Counted from the first letter of the stretch, positions 8,051 through 17,087 are shown. The stretch is DNA of 44,838 nt from an uncultured Christensenellaceae bacterium (GCA_944380275.1 CALWHB010000010.1:1-44838); one strand, 5' to 3'. Translations and numbers: made by a program. The notes: generated by a model not told the origin, from the letters alone.

Positions 8051-9535
8051 ATGGAAGAAAGAGAACAGAACATATCCGAAGTAATACAGGTTAGACGCGA
8101 TAAGCTTGACAAGCTTATCCAGGAAGGCAAGAATCCTTACGAGGTCGTAAAATACGACAAAGACGCTTATGCAGAGGTAATCAAGCAGAATTATGCAGAT
8201 TACGAGGGCAGGACGGTTTCTCTCGCGGGACGCCTCGTCAGCAAGAGAATTATGGGAAAGGCGAGTTTTGCGCATCTGCTTGACTCTACGGGCAGCATTC
8301 AGCTTTACGTCAGCCGCGATGACCTGGGCGAAGAGAATTACGCCGCTTTCAAGAAAACGGATATAGGCGATATTATAGGCGTAAAAGGCGTCGTGTTTAC
8401 CACCAAGATGGGTGAAATTTCCGTGCATTGCAACAGCGTGGAACTTCTCAGCAAGTCGCTTTTGCCGCTCCCTGAAAAATATCACGGACTCAAGGATACC
8501 GACCTCAGATACCGTCAGAGATACGTCGACCTTATCGCAAATCCCGAAGTAAAGAAGACCTTCATTACCAGGAGCCGCATAATCAGTACGGTGCGTGCTT
8601 TCCTCGACGGAGAGGGATTTATTGAGGTTGAAACGCCTATACTCAATACGATTGCCGGAGGTGCGTCTGCGCGTCCTTTTATTACCCATCACAATACGCT
8701 TGACATCGACATGTATATGCGTATCGCGCCGGAGCTTTATCTCAAAAGGCTTATCGTGGGAGGTTTTGAAAAGGTTTACGAACTGGGAAGAAACTTCCGC
8801 AACGAAGGTATGGACACGCGCCACAATCCTGAATTCACGATGATTGAGATGTATCAGGCGTATACAGATTTCCGCGGTATGATGGACCTTACCGAAAAGA
8901 TTTTCTGCCGTATCGCAGACACGGTAATCGGGTCGAGAAAAATCACTTATCAGGGCGTTGAAATCAATCTTGACGCTCCGTGGGAAAGACTTACGATGAC
9001 AGAGGCGGTAAAGAAATACGTCGGCATAGATTTCTCCTCTGCAGCGGATATGAGCGAACTCAAGGCTCAGGCTAAGGCAGCAGGCGTTGAATTTGACGAC
9101 GATATCTGCCGCGGCAAGCTGCTTTACGAGTGCTTTGACCAGAAAGTGGAAGAAAAACTCGTTCAGCCCACCTTCGTATACGATTATCCCGTTGAGGTTT
9201 CTCCTCTTGCAAAGAGAAAACCGTCAGACCCGACGCTTACGGAAAGGTTTGAGTTCTTCATTACGGGCAAGGAATTCGGCAACGCGTTCAGCGAACTCAA
9301 CGACCCCATTGACCAGAAAGGCAGGTTTATGGCACAGGTCAAGCAGAGAGAAAAGGGCGACGACGAGGCGCAGATGATGGACGAAGATTACGTCAACGCG
9401 CTTATGTACGGTATGCCTCCTACCGGCGGTCTTGGCATAGGCATCGACCGCGTGGTAATGCTCTTTACCGATTCGGCGAGCATACGCGACGTGTTGTTGT
9501 TCCCGACGATGAAACCTATCGAAAAACAGCAATAA
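8051..9535 (+). CDS. lysS: Lysyl-tRNA synthetase, class II
   Basis: This enzyme charges tRNA-Lys with lysine using ATP. The 494-residue protein has an N-terminal OB-fold anticodon-binding domain (about residues 60-150) and a class II catalytic core. Motif 2 is visible as [17 protein letters not shown] and motif 3 as [14 protein letters not shown] near the C-terminus. Length is normal for LysS. AAAGGA lies just upstream of the ATG. A terminator hairpin follows the stop within 30 nt, so this is probably the last gene of the rex-greA-lysS unit. Confidence 0.96.
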   Translation: MEEREQNISEVIQVRRDKLDKLIQEGKNPYEVVKYDKDAYAEVIKQNYADYEGRTVSLAGRLVSKRIMGKASFAHLLDSTGSIQLYVSRDDLGEENYAAFKKTDIGDIIGVKGVVFTTKMGEISVHCNSVELLSKSLLPLPEKYHGLKDTDLRYRQRYVDLIANPEVKKTFITRSRIISTVRAFLDGEGFIEVETPILNTIAGGASARPFITHHNTLDIDMYMRIAPELYLKRLIVGGFEKVYELGRNFRNEGMDTRHNPEFTMIEMYQAYTDFRGMMDLTEKIFCRIADTVIGSRKITYQGVEINLDAPWERLTMTEAVKKYVGIDFSSAADMSELKAQAKAAGVEFDDDICRGKLLYECFDQKVEEKLVQPTFVYDYPVEVSPLAKRKPSDPTLTERFEFFITGKEFGNAFSELNDPIDQKGRFMAQVKQREKGDDEAQMMDEDYVNALMYGMPPTGGLGIGIDRVVMLFTDSASIRDVLLFPTMKPIEKQQ

Positions 9536-9543
9536 AAGGAGAA

Positions 9544-9567
9544 AGCAGTCGCAAGGCTGCTTTTTTT
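9544..9567 (+). terminator. Rho-independent terminator after lysS
   Basis: AGCAGTC (9544-9550) and GGCTGCT (9555-9561) form a 7-bp stem with one G-T pair, capped by a GCAA tetraloop and followed by six more T. It lies only 7 nt before the next start codon, between an SD-like AAGGAG (9536-9541) and that ATG. Confidence 0.75.
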
Positions 9568-9573
9568 GAAGAA

Positions 9574-10854
9574 ATGCAAAAACTTGACGCACCTTTATAT
9601 AATGCAGTTGAAAAAGCCGCCGGAGCGCGGGCAAGATTTTGTATGCCTTCTCATGCGGGAAAGGCAAAAGGAACGTTGTTTGCATCCTGCGCTTTCGATT
9701 ACACCGAAGTCGAAGGACTTGACAATCTTGCTTGTCCGACAGGGGTAATACTTGAGGCGGAGAAAAAGGCGGCGGCTGTTCAGAGGTGCGCACATACGCT
9801 TTTCGTTACTCAGGGGAGTACGGTATGCATGCATATTGCGCTTTCCGTTGCAAAGGACAGGGGAGAAGTTGCGTGCATAGGAAATATGCACAAGAGTTTT
9901 TACGGCGGATGCGCTTTGCTCGGAATCAGCCCGATTACGTTTGACAGCGTACGGGATTTTTTGCAATTTACCGCAAAAAGCGGAAACGTGTCCGCAGTTT
10001 TCTATACGTCGCCCGATTATTACGGCAACGTTTTCGATGACGACGCATTGATAAAAGAGTGCGAAAAAAGGGGAATAATAACCGTTGCGGACGCGGCACA
10101 CGGGGCGCATTTTGCGTACAGTACGCTATTGCCTGTTGCGGCGGCGGGAAGGGCTGACGTGTCCTTTTGCAGTACTCATAAGACTATGGCGGCGTATACA
10201 GGAGGCGCACTTCTGAATCTGAAAGACGACCGCTTTTACGACGAGGCGGTATATTACAGACAGCTCTGGCATACCACTTCGCCTTCTTATCTCGTGATGG
10301 CAAGTACGGATTATTCGCGTGCGATATGGCAGAAATACGGCGAAAAATTCTATGCGGACATACTTGGGAAGAGAGATAAATTTAAAAAATCGTCCGACGG
10401 AGCGGTTTACAGAATTGAAAAGAGCGACGACATTTCAAGACTCGTTCTGAATTTTTGCGGTTACGACGCACATGAGGCAAATTCTTATCTCGCAAGCAAG
10501 GGTATATTCGCAGAGGCGGCGATTGGCGATAAGCTGATATTCATACTCAATCCTTACAACGTGGGAGAACTGGATTTGCTAAAAAGCGAGCTTGACGGTT
10601 TTTCTCCCTCAGTAAAGGCTGAAGAATACGCCGATAAAAGCAGAAAGGTCGCAAACATGTGCGGCAGGGTTGTATTTGTCCCCGTCGGCGAGGGCGAAGG
10701 AAGAGTGTGCGCAGGCGAAATAGGGTTTTATCCTCCGGGGACGCCTTTTATCAGACGCGGAGAAGTATTTACGCACAAAGATATTGAGGAAATAGCAAAA
10801 AAAGCCGGTTGTACGTTTGGGCTTGTAAACGGTAAGCTGGTTGTGTTACAATAA
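9574..10854 (+). CDS. Orn/Lys/Arg decarboxylase-family PLP protein (YaaO-like)
   Basis: The 426-residue protein belongs to the fold-type I decarboxylases of ornithine, lysine and arginine, which make polyamines. It shows the PLP-binding sequence VADAAHGAHF (aspartate 173) and the Schiff-base lysine in STHKTMAAY (K203), plus a C-terminal small domain with CAGEIGFYPPGTPF. It lacks the N-terminal wing domain of the long enterobacterial enzymes, as is usual for the shorter Bacillota type. It sits just before tmk, as yaaO does in B. subtilis. The substrate cannot be chosen from sequence. Only a weak GAAG is near the ATG; a stronger AAGGAG lies 32 nt away beyond a hairpin. Confidence 0.88.
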   Translation: MQKLDAPLYNAVEKAAGARARFCMPSHAGKAKGTLFASCAFDYTEVEGLDNLACPTGVILEAEKKAAAVQRCAHTLFVTQGSTVCMHIALSVAKDRGEVACIGNMHKSFYGGCALLGISPITFDSVRDFLQFTAKSGNVSAVFYTSPDYYGNVFDDDALIKECEKRGIITVADAAHGAHFAYSTLLPVAAAGRADVSFCSTHKTMAAYTGGALLNLKDDRFYDEAVYYRQLWHTTSPSYLVMASTDYSRAIWQKYGEKFYADILGKRDKFKKSSDGAVYRIEKSDDISRLVLNFCGYDAHEANSYLASKGIFAEAAIGDKLIFILNPYNVGELDLLKSELDGFSPSVKAEEYADKSRKVANMCGRVVFVPVGEGEGRVCAGEIGFYPPGTPFIRRGEVFTHKDIEEIAKKAGCTFGLVNGKLVVLQ

Positions 10855-10898
10855 TGATATGCGTACGTGCGTGTAAGCGCGGTGCGGAAAGAGGAAAT

Positions 10899-11525
10899 AT
10901 GAAAGGTAGTTTTATCACGTTTGAAGGTTGCGAAGGAGTGGGCAAAACCACTCAGGTCGAAAAGCTGCGCCGTTATCTCATGGAAAGCGGACAGGATGCG
11001 ATTTTCCTCCGCGAACCTGGCGGCACCGTTATTTCGGAAAAAATAAGAGAAATGCTGCTAAGCAAAGAAAACGATAAAATGAACGGCAAATGCGAGGCTT
11101 TGCTGTATTCCGCGGCGCGTGCGCAGTTGTTGGGAGAGATAGTTGCTCCTGCTCTCGAAAGCGGCAAAATAGTTATTTGCGACAGATTTACGGATTCTAC
11201 TTTTGCATATCAGGGCGCGGCGAGAGGACTGGGCGTGGATTTTATAGACGAACTCAACAAGCTTACCTGCGGCGACATCGTGCCGGACGTTACCGTATTT
11301 CTCGATATGAGGCCTGAAGAGGCTTTCAAGAGAAAGGGCGGTGCAGACAAAAACGACCGCCTCGAAAGTCAGAGCATAGAGTTCCACAGGAAGGTTTACG
11401 ACGGGTACAAAGAGGTTGCGGTAAGGTATCCTCATAGATTTGTATGCATAGATGCGTCCAAGGATGCAGAGGGCGTATGGCAGGACGTGATTGCTCTGCT
11501 CAGAGAAAGGACTTCGGTGAAATGA
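10899..11525 (+). CDS. tmk: Thymidylate kinase
   Basis: Tmk phosphorylates dTMP to dTDP. I start it at 10899, where AGAGG lies 4-6 nt upstream; the frame extends back to 10854 but that start lacks a ribosome binding site. The resulting 208 residues match the family. The P-loop is at residues 9-18 (EGCEGVGKTT), the DR(F/Y) motif is in CDRFTDSTFAYQG, and the LID region contains RKGGADKNDRLE. holB starts 1 nt after its stop. Confidence 0.95.
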   Translation: MKGSFITFEGCEGVGKTTQVEKLRRYLMESGQDAIFLREPGGTVISEKIREMLLSKENDKMNGKCEALLYSAARAQLLGEIVAPALESGKIVICDRFTDSTFAYQGAARGLGVDFIDELNKLTCGDIVPDVTVFLDMRPEEAFKRKGGADKNDRLESQSIEFHRKVYDGYKEVAVRYPHRFVCIDASKDAEGVWQDVIALLRERTSVK

Positions 11526-11526
11526 G

Positions 11527-12501
11527 ATGACTGAAACCGAAAGACTTCTGACATCTTCAAGACCTTATAAGACCGTGGTCGCAGATAAACTGAGCGGCGC
11601 GCTCAACCATTGTTATCTTATTCTTTCAGATGACGATATTGCGCGCAAGACTCTGTGCAGACTGGTTGCAAAAGCCGCGTTGTGTCCTCACGGCGGGTGC
11701 GGAAAATGCGACGTCTGCGAAAAGATTGACGACGGCGCATACGTCGCTCTCAGAATAAACGAGAGCGAAAAAATTTCTGTAGACGACGTGTCGGAACTGA
11801 TAGAGGACAGCTACTTTACGGGGTTCGACGGAGATATAAAAGTTTATGTCGTAAGCAATATGCAGGGCATGAACGAAAAGGCGCAGAACAAGTTTCTCAA
11901 AACTCTCGAAGAACCGCCGGAAGGCGTCGTTTTCATACTGGGAGCAAGTCAGCAGACCGCAGTGCTTGCGACAATACTGTCGCGCTGTAAAAAGCTCTAT
12001 TTTGAGGGCTTTACGTCAGGGCAGATTTACGGCGTGCTGACAGAGAAAACAGAAGAGCCGGACGACGAAACCGTAAGAGCCGCGACAAGGGCGGCGGTGT
12101 GCGGATTCGGCAATCTCACCCGTGCGGAAAAACTTTATGACGATAGTGCGTTCAGTGAGAAATTTTCCCTGTTCGTGTCTGTTATACGCAATTTGACGTC
12201 TACAAAAAAACTGGACGAACAGCTTGCGAAACTCAAGATTGACAAGACTAATCTGGACGGCTATCTGGATATTGCAGAAACGGTATTCAGGCTTATTCTC
12301 GCGGCGCAAAGAGGCGCGGTCGAAAAGGGTTTTGAAGAGCTGGACGGACTGAGAGGGGAGTATGATTATCCCACTCTCGTAAATATACTGGAACTGATAC
12401 TCAAGTGTAAGCGCATGAGCGAAAGCAACTGCAATCCGCAGTCAATCGCAGATACGCTTTTTATAGGAATTTTGGAGGTAAAATATCTATGCCGGAAATA
12501 G
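11527..12501 (+). CDS. holB: DNA polymerase III delta' subunit
   Basis: Delta' is the non-hydrolysing AAA+ arm of the clamp loader. The 324-residue protein has the four-cysteine zinc module (C53, C58, C61, C64) and the conserved KTLEEPPEGVVFIL and SRCK motifs. The Walker A position is degenerate, with no GxxxxGKT, which is normal for delta'. It also lacks an N-terminal extension, so the domain starts almost at residue 15. It is sandwiched between tmk and ricT, and its end overlaps ricT by 13 nt. Confidence 0.92.
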   Translation: MTETERLLTSSRPYKTVVADKLSGALNHCYLILSDDDIARKTLCRLVAKAALCPHGGCGKCDVCEKIDDGAYVALRINESEKISVDDVSELIEDSYFTGFDGDIKVYVVSNMQGMNEKAQNKFLKTLEEPPEGVVFILGASQQTAVLATILSRCKKLYFEGFTSGQIYGVLTEKTEEPDDETVRAATRAAVCGFGNLTRAEKLYDDSAFSEKFSLFVSVIRNLTSTKKLDEQLAKLKIDKTNLDGYLDIAETVFRLILAAQRGAVEKGFEELDGLRGEYDYPTLVNILELILKCKRMSESNCNPQSIADTLFIGILEVKYLCRK

Positions 12502-13367
12502 TTGAAATAAAATTTCCGTCCAATCCCAAGACGTACTATTTCGACCCCAAAGGCGTGAAATTCGACGCCGGCGAAAGCGCGATAGTAGAAACGGTAAGAG
12601 GACAGGAATACGGTAAAGTTGCCGCTCCCAACAGATTTGTTGAAGACGATGCGATAAAAGGGCAGCTCAAGCCGGTAATACGCAAGGCTACGCCTGAGGA
12701 CGACAAAAGAGCGCAGGAAAACATCGAGATGAAAGCTGCGGCGATGGAATTGTGTAATAAAAAAATCGCCAAGCACGGACTCAAGATGAAACTGGTGGAC
12801 GCAGAATATACGTTCGACCGCTCTAAAATAGTATTCAGCTTTACCGCAGACGGAAGAGTAGACTTCAGAGAGCTTGTCAAAGACATCGCAAGCGTAATGC
12901 ATATGAGAATAGAGCTGAGGCAGATTTACGAACGCGACGATATAAAAATGAGAGGCGCGCTCGCAATGTGCGGAAGACCGTGTTGCTGTATAACGCATCT
13001 TGCCGATTACGAGAAAGTAACCGTCAAAATGGCGAAGAACCAGAATATCTCTCTCAATCCGACAAAGGTAAGCGGTATGTGCGGAAAGCTGATGTGCTGT
13101 CTGAGATACGAGAACGACTATTATGTCGAAACCGCAAAACTTCTGCCCAAAACGGGAAGTCTTGTCGCAACTGCCAAAGGAACGGGCAGAGTGGAAGAAA
13201 CCGATATGCTAAAACGAAGGATAAAGGTTGCTATCCAGAACGAAGACGGAGTGATAAACGAGTACTTTGAACCGGGAGAATTCGAGGTCGTAGGCGCGCC
13301 TCAGAAACAAAAAGTAAACAAAGAAGAAGAGCAGTACGAAAAAGAGCTTAAAAAGCTGGAAGAATAA
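12489..13367 (+). CDS. ricT: PSP1 domain protein RicT (YaaT)
   Basis: The 292-residue protein matches RicT/YaaT, a partner in the B. subtilis Ric complex that promotes RNase Y-dependent mRNA maturation and affects competence, sporulation and biofilm. Seven cysteines lie in two clusters: C161, C165-C167 (MCGRPCCCITHL) and C198, C203-C204 (MCGKLMCCLRYE). Such cysteines ligate an iron-sulfur cluster in the B. subtilis complex. The C-terminal ~25 residues are a charged helix (KEEEQYEKELKKLEE). TTGGAGG precedes the ATG inside the holB end. A terminator follows directly. RicA and RicF are not in this window. Confidence 0.93.
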   Translation: MPEIVEIKFPSNPKTYYFDPKGVKFDAGESAIVETVRGQEYGKVAAPNRFVEDDAIKGQLKPVIRKATPEDDKRAQENIEMKAAAMELCNKKIAKHGLKMKLVDAEYTFDRSKIVFSFTADGRVDFRELVKDIASVMHMRIELRQIYERDDIKMRGALAMCGRPCCCITHLADYEKVTVKMAKNQNISLNPTKVSGMCGKLMCCLRYENDYYVETAKLLPKTGSLVATAKGTGRVEETDMLKRRIKVAIQNEDGVINEYFEPGEFEVVGAPQKQKVNKEEEQYEKELKKLEE

Positions 13368-13379
13368 CTGAAAAACAAT

Positions 13380-13407
13380 AAAAAACGCCCTGAAAAGGCG
13401 TTTTTTT
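13380..13407 (+). terminator. Terminator after ricT
   Basis: A-rich AAAAACGCC (13381-13389) pairs with GGCGTTTTT (13397-13405) around a 7-nt loop, with the T run extending to 13407. This is a standard intrinsic terminator that closes the decarboxylase-tmk-holB-ricT unit. Confidence 0.88.
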
Positions 13408-13462
13408 AATATTTGAGTTAGACGCCACTAACCAAAAGGCGTGTTCAAATTTTTTAAAAAGG

Positions 13463-13491
13463 TTTACAACCCCTGGGGGTTGTGATATAAT
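13463..13491 (+). promoter_or_regulatory. Ferredoxin gene promoter
   Basis: TTTACA at 13463-13468 and TATAAT at 13486-13491 are 17 bp apart. The 17-bp spacer is almost wholly occupied by a perfect palindrome (see next entry). Transcription should start near 13498, leaving a short leader with AAGGAG before the ATG at 13525. Confidence 0.8.
13466..13483. promoter_or_regulatory. 18-bp palindromic operator candidate
   Basis: ACAACCCC-TG-GGGGTTGT is a perfect inverted repeat (8-2-8) lying between the -35 and -10 boxes of the ferredoxin promoter and overlapping the last three bases of the -35. This is the classic place for a repressor that blocks RNA polymerase. The C4/G4 tracts with a 2-bp centre recall operators of the CsoR/RcnR/CstR family of metal and sulfur-stress repressors, but the regulator is not in this window and that link is inference. 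Confidence 0.6.
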
Positions 13492-13524
13492 CTAATCACA
13501 AAATCAAAAAGGAGATTTGAAAAC

Positions 13525-13695
13525 ATGGCATACGTTATCGGTGATGGTTGCATTAAGTGCGGTAACTGCGCGGCTAATTGCCCCGTAGAGGCTATTTCTG
13601 AAGGCGACGACAAGTACGTTATCGACGCTGACACCTGCATCAGCTGCGGTACTTGCGCGGCTGGCTGCCCCGTTGAAGTTATCAGCGAGGAGTAA
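13525..13695 (+). CDS. 2[4Fe-4S] bacterial ferredoxin
   Basis: This 56-residue protein is a clostridial-type low-potential ferredoxin that carries electrons between enzymes such as pyruvate:ferredoxin oxidoreductase and hydrogenase. Two CxxCxxCxxxCP motifs are present: C9, C12, C15, C19 and C38, C41, C44, C48, and the two halves are internally similar. Nothing else is encoded; the length is exactly the usual 55-56 residues. It is a monocistronic gene with promoter, operator candidate, AAGGAG site (13509-13514) and a strong terminator. Confidence 0.96.
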   Translation: MAYVIGDGCIKCGNCAANCPVEAISEGDDKYVIDADTCISCGTCAAGCPVEVISEE

Positions 13696-13724
13696 TCGTC
13701 AGAACGAACAAAGGATTAAACGAG

Positions 13725-13761
13725 GAACCGACGCGGTCAAAATCGCGTCGGTTCTTTTTTT
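13725..13761 (+). terminator. Terminator of the ferredoxin gene
   Basis: GAACCGACGCG (13725-13735) pairs perfectly with CGCGTCGGTTC (13744-13754) around an 8-nt loop, followed by seven T to 13761. It is one of the strongest terminators in the window. Confidence 0.93.
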
Positions 13762-14007
13762 GGGAGAATATTCTTTAAGCGTATTGAGCGGTTATATCCG
13801 CGCCGGGAAAAGATAATGAAGAAGGACTCGCATATGTTCGGGGATTTGCGGCAGAGATTTTATAGTGTCGGACGGACGGTATGAAAGAGATGAAAAGGCG
13901 GCATTTCCGCGCGCGTATTTTTTTAAAGTGCGCTCAAGTCCTTTATTTTTGCGCGCATATATGTTAAAATTATCAAGATAACGGATTTTATGCCGTGCGG
14001 AGGACAG
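13762..14007 (+). other. Leader region of the pyr cluster
   Basis: This 246-nt gap between the ferredoxin terminator and pyrB must hold the pyr promoter. The best -10 is TAAAAT at 13965-13970 with a poor -35 (TTTATT at 13942-13947). A 22-codon frame starting at 13816 has no good ribosome binding site, and a 4-bp GC hairpin near 13900 precedes a T run. These recall an attenuator but are weak. I found no PyrR-binding consensus. Confidence 0.3.
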
Positions 14008-14916
14008 ATGAAAAAAGATTTCTTGTGTATGGAAGGCGTGAGCGCAGACACTCTTACGAGGCTGATGGACGACGCCGTAGAGATGAAAAAGCAGGTTTTG
14101 TCAGACAATAAGGTCAGCGATTTGCTAAAAGGCAAGACGGTTGCAACGCTTTTTTACGAGAACAGTACGAGAACAAGGTGTTCTTTTGAAGACGCATGCA
14201 AATATCTGGGAGCAACCGTAACCGTGGTTGACGTGTCGATGTCCAGCGTTCAGAAAGGCGAGAGCATACTGGATACCGCAAGGACGATAGAGGCAATGGG
14301 TACAGATGCGATTGTCATAAGACACTCTTCTTCGGGCGCGCCCAAATACGTTGCGGACAACGTGAACTGCAGCGTGATAAACGCAGGCGACGGACTGCAC
14401 GCTCATCCCACGCAGGCTCTTCTCGACCTTTTTACGATACGCGAAAAGTTTGGCAGAGTCGAAGGACTTACGATAACGATTATAGGCGACGTAAAGCATA
14501 GTCGCGTGGCGAGGAGCAACATAGTTTCTCTTACGACGATGGGCGCGAAAGTCAGAATTTACGGTCCCCCCACAATGATACCTCTTGAGGCTGAAAAGCT
14601 GGGCTGCGAGGTATGTCCTTCAATTGAGGACGCTTTCAAGGGCAGCGACGTAATCATGGGACTCAGGATACAGCTTGAAAGGCAGAAAAAGGGACTGTTC
14701 CCCAGTTACGGAGAGTACGCGCGTTTCTTCGGTATCAATCCCGAGAGGATGAAACTCGCCAACAAGGGAGCGATAGCGATGCACCCCGGTCCCGTAAACA
14801 GAGGAGTGGAATTTTCCTATCCGCTGTGTGAAGACGAGTGCTGTTATAAAGACATACAGGTTACCAACGGCGTTGCGACGCGTATGGCATTGCTCAAATG
14901 GGTACTGGAGGGCTGA
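14008..14916 (+). CDS. pyrB: Aspartate carbamoyltransferase, catalytic chain
   Basis: PyrB joins carbamoyl phosphate to aspartate in the first committed step of pyrimidine synthesis. I use the ATG at 14008 (302 residues) because GGAGG lies 5 nt upstream; an earlier in-frame ATG at 13990 has none. The carbamoyl-phosphate loop STRTR is at residues 53-57. HPTQALLD and the C-terminal MHPGPVNRG motif are intact. No pyrI regulatory chain is present, so it is of the unregulated Bacillota type. It is the first gene of the pyrBCFKDE cluster; pyrC starts 1 nt after its stop. Confidence 0.95.
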   Translation: MKKDFLCMEGVSADTLTRLMDDAVEMKKQVLSDNKVSDLLKGKTVATLFYENSTRTRCSFEDACKYLGATVTVVDVSMSSVQKGESILDTARTIEAMGTDAIVIRHSSSGAPKYVADNVNCSVINAGDGLHAHPTQALLDLFTIREKFGRVEGLTITIIGDVKHSRVARSNIVSLTTMGAKVRIYGPPTMIPLEAEKLGCEVCPSIEDAFKGSDVIMGLRIQLERQKKGLFPSYGEYARFFGINPERMKLANKGAIAMHPGPVNRGVEFSYPLCEDECCYKDIQVTNGVATRMALLKWVLEG

Positions 14917-14917
14917 A

Positions 14918-16180
14918 ATGAAAAAACTGCTTATAAAATCCGCTTTTGTGGGCGGCAAAAAGAAAGACATACTTATAAACGGCGACAGAATAGAGAAGAT
15001 AGGAAAGGATATTGCCGCAGACGGCTGCGAGGTCGTAAATGCTGAAGGTCTTACCGCTCTTCCCGCTTTTGTCGATATGCACGTGCATCTGCGCGAACCG
15101 GGATACGAATACAAAGAAGACATCGAAAGCGGCTCTAAGGCTGCCGTGGCAGGAGGTTTTTCAGCAGTATGCTGCATGCCCAACACAAATCCCGTAACGG
15201 ACAATAAATATATAGTCAGATACGTAAAAGACAGGGCAAAAGAGGTGGACCTTGTAAAGGTTTATCCGATAGCCGCTCTGAGCGTAGGACAGAAAGGCGA
15301 AACGATTACCGAGATGGGCAAACTCAAAGAGGCAGGCGCGGTTGCGGTTTCGGACGACGGCAGACCCGTTGAAAGCGCGCAGCTTATGAGAATCGCGCTG
15401 GAATACGCCGGAGGTTTCGGCTTGCCCGTTATAAGTCATTGTGAAGACCTTTCTCTCGTCAACGACGGGGTAATGAACGAAGGTTACAACTCTACCCTCA
15501 GCGGTTACAAGGGCATTTCCCGCGCAAGCGAAGAAGTCATGGTGGCGAGAGATATAGTTCTGGCAGAAACTCTCGGCGCGCGCGTGCATATAGCGCATAT
15601 AAGCACAAAGGGCAGCGCGCAGCTTATCAGAGAGGCAAAGGCGAGAGGCGTAAAAGTTACCTGCGAAACATGTCCTCATTATTTTGCGGCGACGGACAAG
15701 CTGTGCGTAGGCGGCGACGCAAACGCAAAAGTCAATCCTCCTTTGAGAGAAGAAAGCGACCGTCTTGCGATAATAGAGGCGATAAAGGACGGTACCGTGG
15801 ACGCGATAGTTACAGACCACGCGCCTCACGCAAAGCACGAGAAAGAGGGAGGACTTATAGGCACGGCAAACGGCATAAGCGGAATTGAAACTTCTTTTGC
15901 ATTGTCATATACGACGCTTGTAAAAGGCGGAGAGATAACGCTTGACAGGCTGAGCGAACTTATGACCGCAAATCCCGCAAAGATTGTCAACGTCGAGTGC
16001 GGCAGGCTTGAAGAGGGCGCGCTTGCAGACGTTACTCTCGTCGACCTCGACGAAAAGTACGTTATCGACAAAAACAAATTTTTCTCAAAAGGAAAAAACA
16101 CTCCTTTCCACGGCAGAGAGGTGTACGGAAAAGTACGCTATACCGTAGTGGACGGACGCATAAAATACAAAGAGGTATAA
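14918..16180 (+). CDS. pyrC: Dihydroorotase
   Basis: PyrC cyclises N-carbamoyl-aspartate to dihydroorotate. The 420-residue product is a type I amidohydrolase. It has the metal-binding H55 and H57 (DMHVHLREPG), the CMPNTNP loop, the carbamylated-lysine region, and TDHAPHA with the catalytic aspartate. I start it at 14918 (GGAGGG upstream); the frame is open farther back inside pyrB, but that part is not dihydroorotase. pyrF starts 1 nt after its stop. Confidence 0.96.
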   Translation: MKKLLIKSAFVGGKKKDILINGDRIEKIGKDIAADGCEVVNAEGLTALPAFVDMHVHLREPGYEYKEDIESGSKAAVAGGFSAVCCMPNTNPVTDNKYIVRYVKDRAKEVDLVKVYPIAALSVGQKGETITEMGKLKEAGAVAVSDDGRPVESAQLMRIALEYAGGFGLPVISHCEDLSLVNDGVMNEGYNSTLSGYKGISRASEEVMVARDIVLAETLGARVHIAHISTKGSAQLIREAKARGVKVTCETCPHYFAATDKLCVGGDANAKVNPPLREESDRLAIIEAIKDGTVDAIVTDHAPHAKHEKEGGLIGTANGISGIETSFALSYTTLVKGGEITLDRLSELMTANPAKIVNVECGRLEEGALADVTLVDLDEKYVIDKNKFFSKGKNTPFHGREVYGKVRYTVVDGRIKYKEV

Positions 16181-16181
16181 T

Positions 16182-17087
16182 ATGATAATCGACAAACTCA
16201 TAGACGCAATCAAGAGAACTGATAACCCTTCTGTGATAGGACTCGACACCTGCGTGGACTATCTCCCCGAAGAGATGAAGGCAAAGTGTCTTACTTTGGA
16301 CGACGCCGCGAACTATATAACCAAGTTCAACTTTGACCTCGTTGACGCGCTCAAGGACGTAGTCCCTGCCGTCAAAGTACAGGTTGCATATTACGAAATG
16401 TACGGCGTTGCAGGTATGCGCGCGTTCAAGGATACGCTTGCTTATGCAAGGGCAAACGGCATGATTGCGATTGCAGATATAAAGCGCAACGACATAGGCA
16501 GTACGGCTGCGGCTTACAGCAAGGCGTACATAGGCGCGACGGAACTTGCGGGCGGAGTAAAAGTAACCCCCTTCGAGAGCGATTTCGTTACCGTAAACGG
16601 ATACCTCGGCAGCGACGGAATAAAGCCGTTTGTAGCAGATTGCGAAAAGAACGACAAAGGCATTTTCGTGCTTGTAAAGACGTCCAACCCCGCAAGCGGA
16701 GAACTGCAGGACAAGCCTCTCGGCGATAAGCAGACTTTGTACGACGCTATGGCTGACCTCGTCGACGAGTGGGGCAGCAATCTCGTGGGCAAATACGGCT
16801 ATTCTTCGGTAGGTGCGGTCGTGGGCGCGACTCACAAAGAGCAGGCGGCGAGAATAAGAGCGGCACATCCTCATCTGTTCTTCCTCATACCCGGTTACGG
16901 CGCGCAGGGAGGAAAGGCGGAGGACCTTGCCGTATGTTTCAGGGACGGCATAGGCGGCATAGTCAATTCTTCACGTGGCATACTCTGCGCTTACAAGAAA
17001 GAGAAGTATGCGGGACTCAACTATAAAGACGCGGCTCTCAAAGCGGCAATAGACATGCAAAAGGATTTGACAAGGTATATCAGATGA
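16182..17087 (+). CDS. pyrF: Orotidine 5'-phosphate decarboxylase, type 2
   Basis: PyrF decarboxylates OMP to UMP, the last step of the pathway. At 301 residues it belongs to the longer type 2 group. The catalytic IADIKRNDIGSTAAAY block contains the essential D-K-x-x-D network, and TSNPASGELQ plus the C-terminal GYGAQGG phosphate-binding loop are present. Its stop overlaps pyrK by 4 nt. Confidence 0.95.
   Translation: MIIDKLIDAIKRTDNPSVIGLDTCVDYLPEEMKAKCLTLDDAANYITKFNFDLVDALKDVVPAVKVQVAYYEMYGVAGMRAFKDTLAYARANGMIAIADIKRNDIGSTAAAYSKAYIGATELAGGVKVTPFESDFVTVNGYLGSDGIKPFVADCEKNDKGIFVLVKTSNPASGELQDKPLGDKQTLYDAMADLVDEWGSNLVGKYGYSSVGAVVGATHKEQAARIRAAHPHLFFLIPGYGAQGGKAEDLAVCFRDGIGGIVNSSRGILCAYKKEKYAGLNYKDAALKAAIDMQKDLTRYIR

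Noticed and set aside
7466..8824. Long (452-codon) minus-strand frame across rex, greA and lysS
   Set aside because: It is antisense to three well supported genes and has no recognisable domain; it is a by-product of their codon usage.
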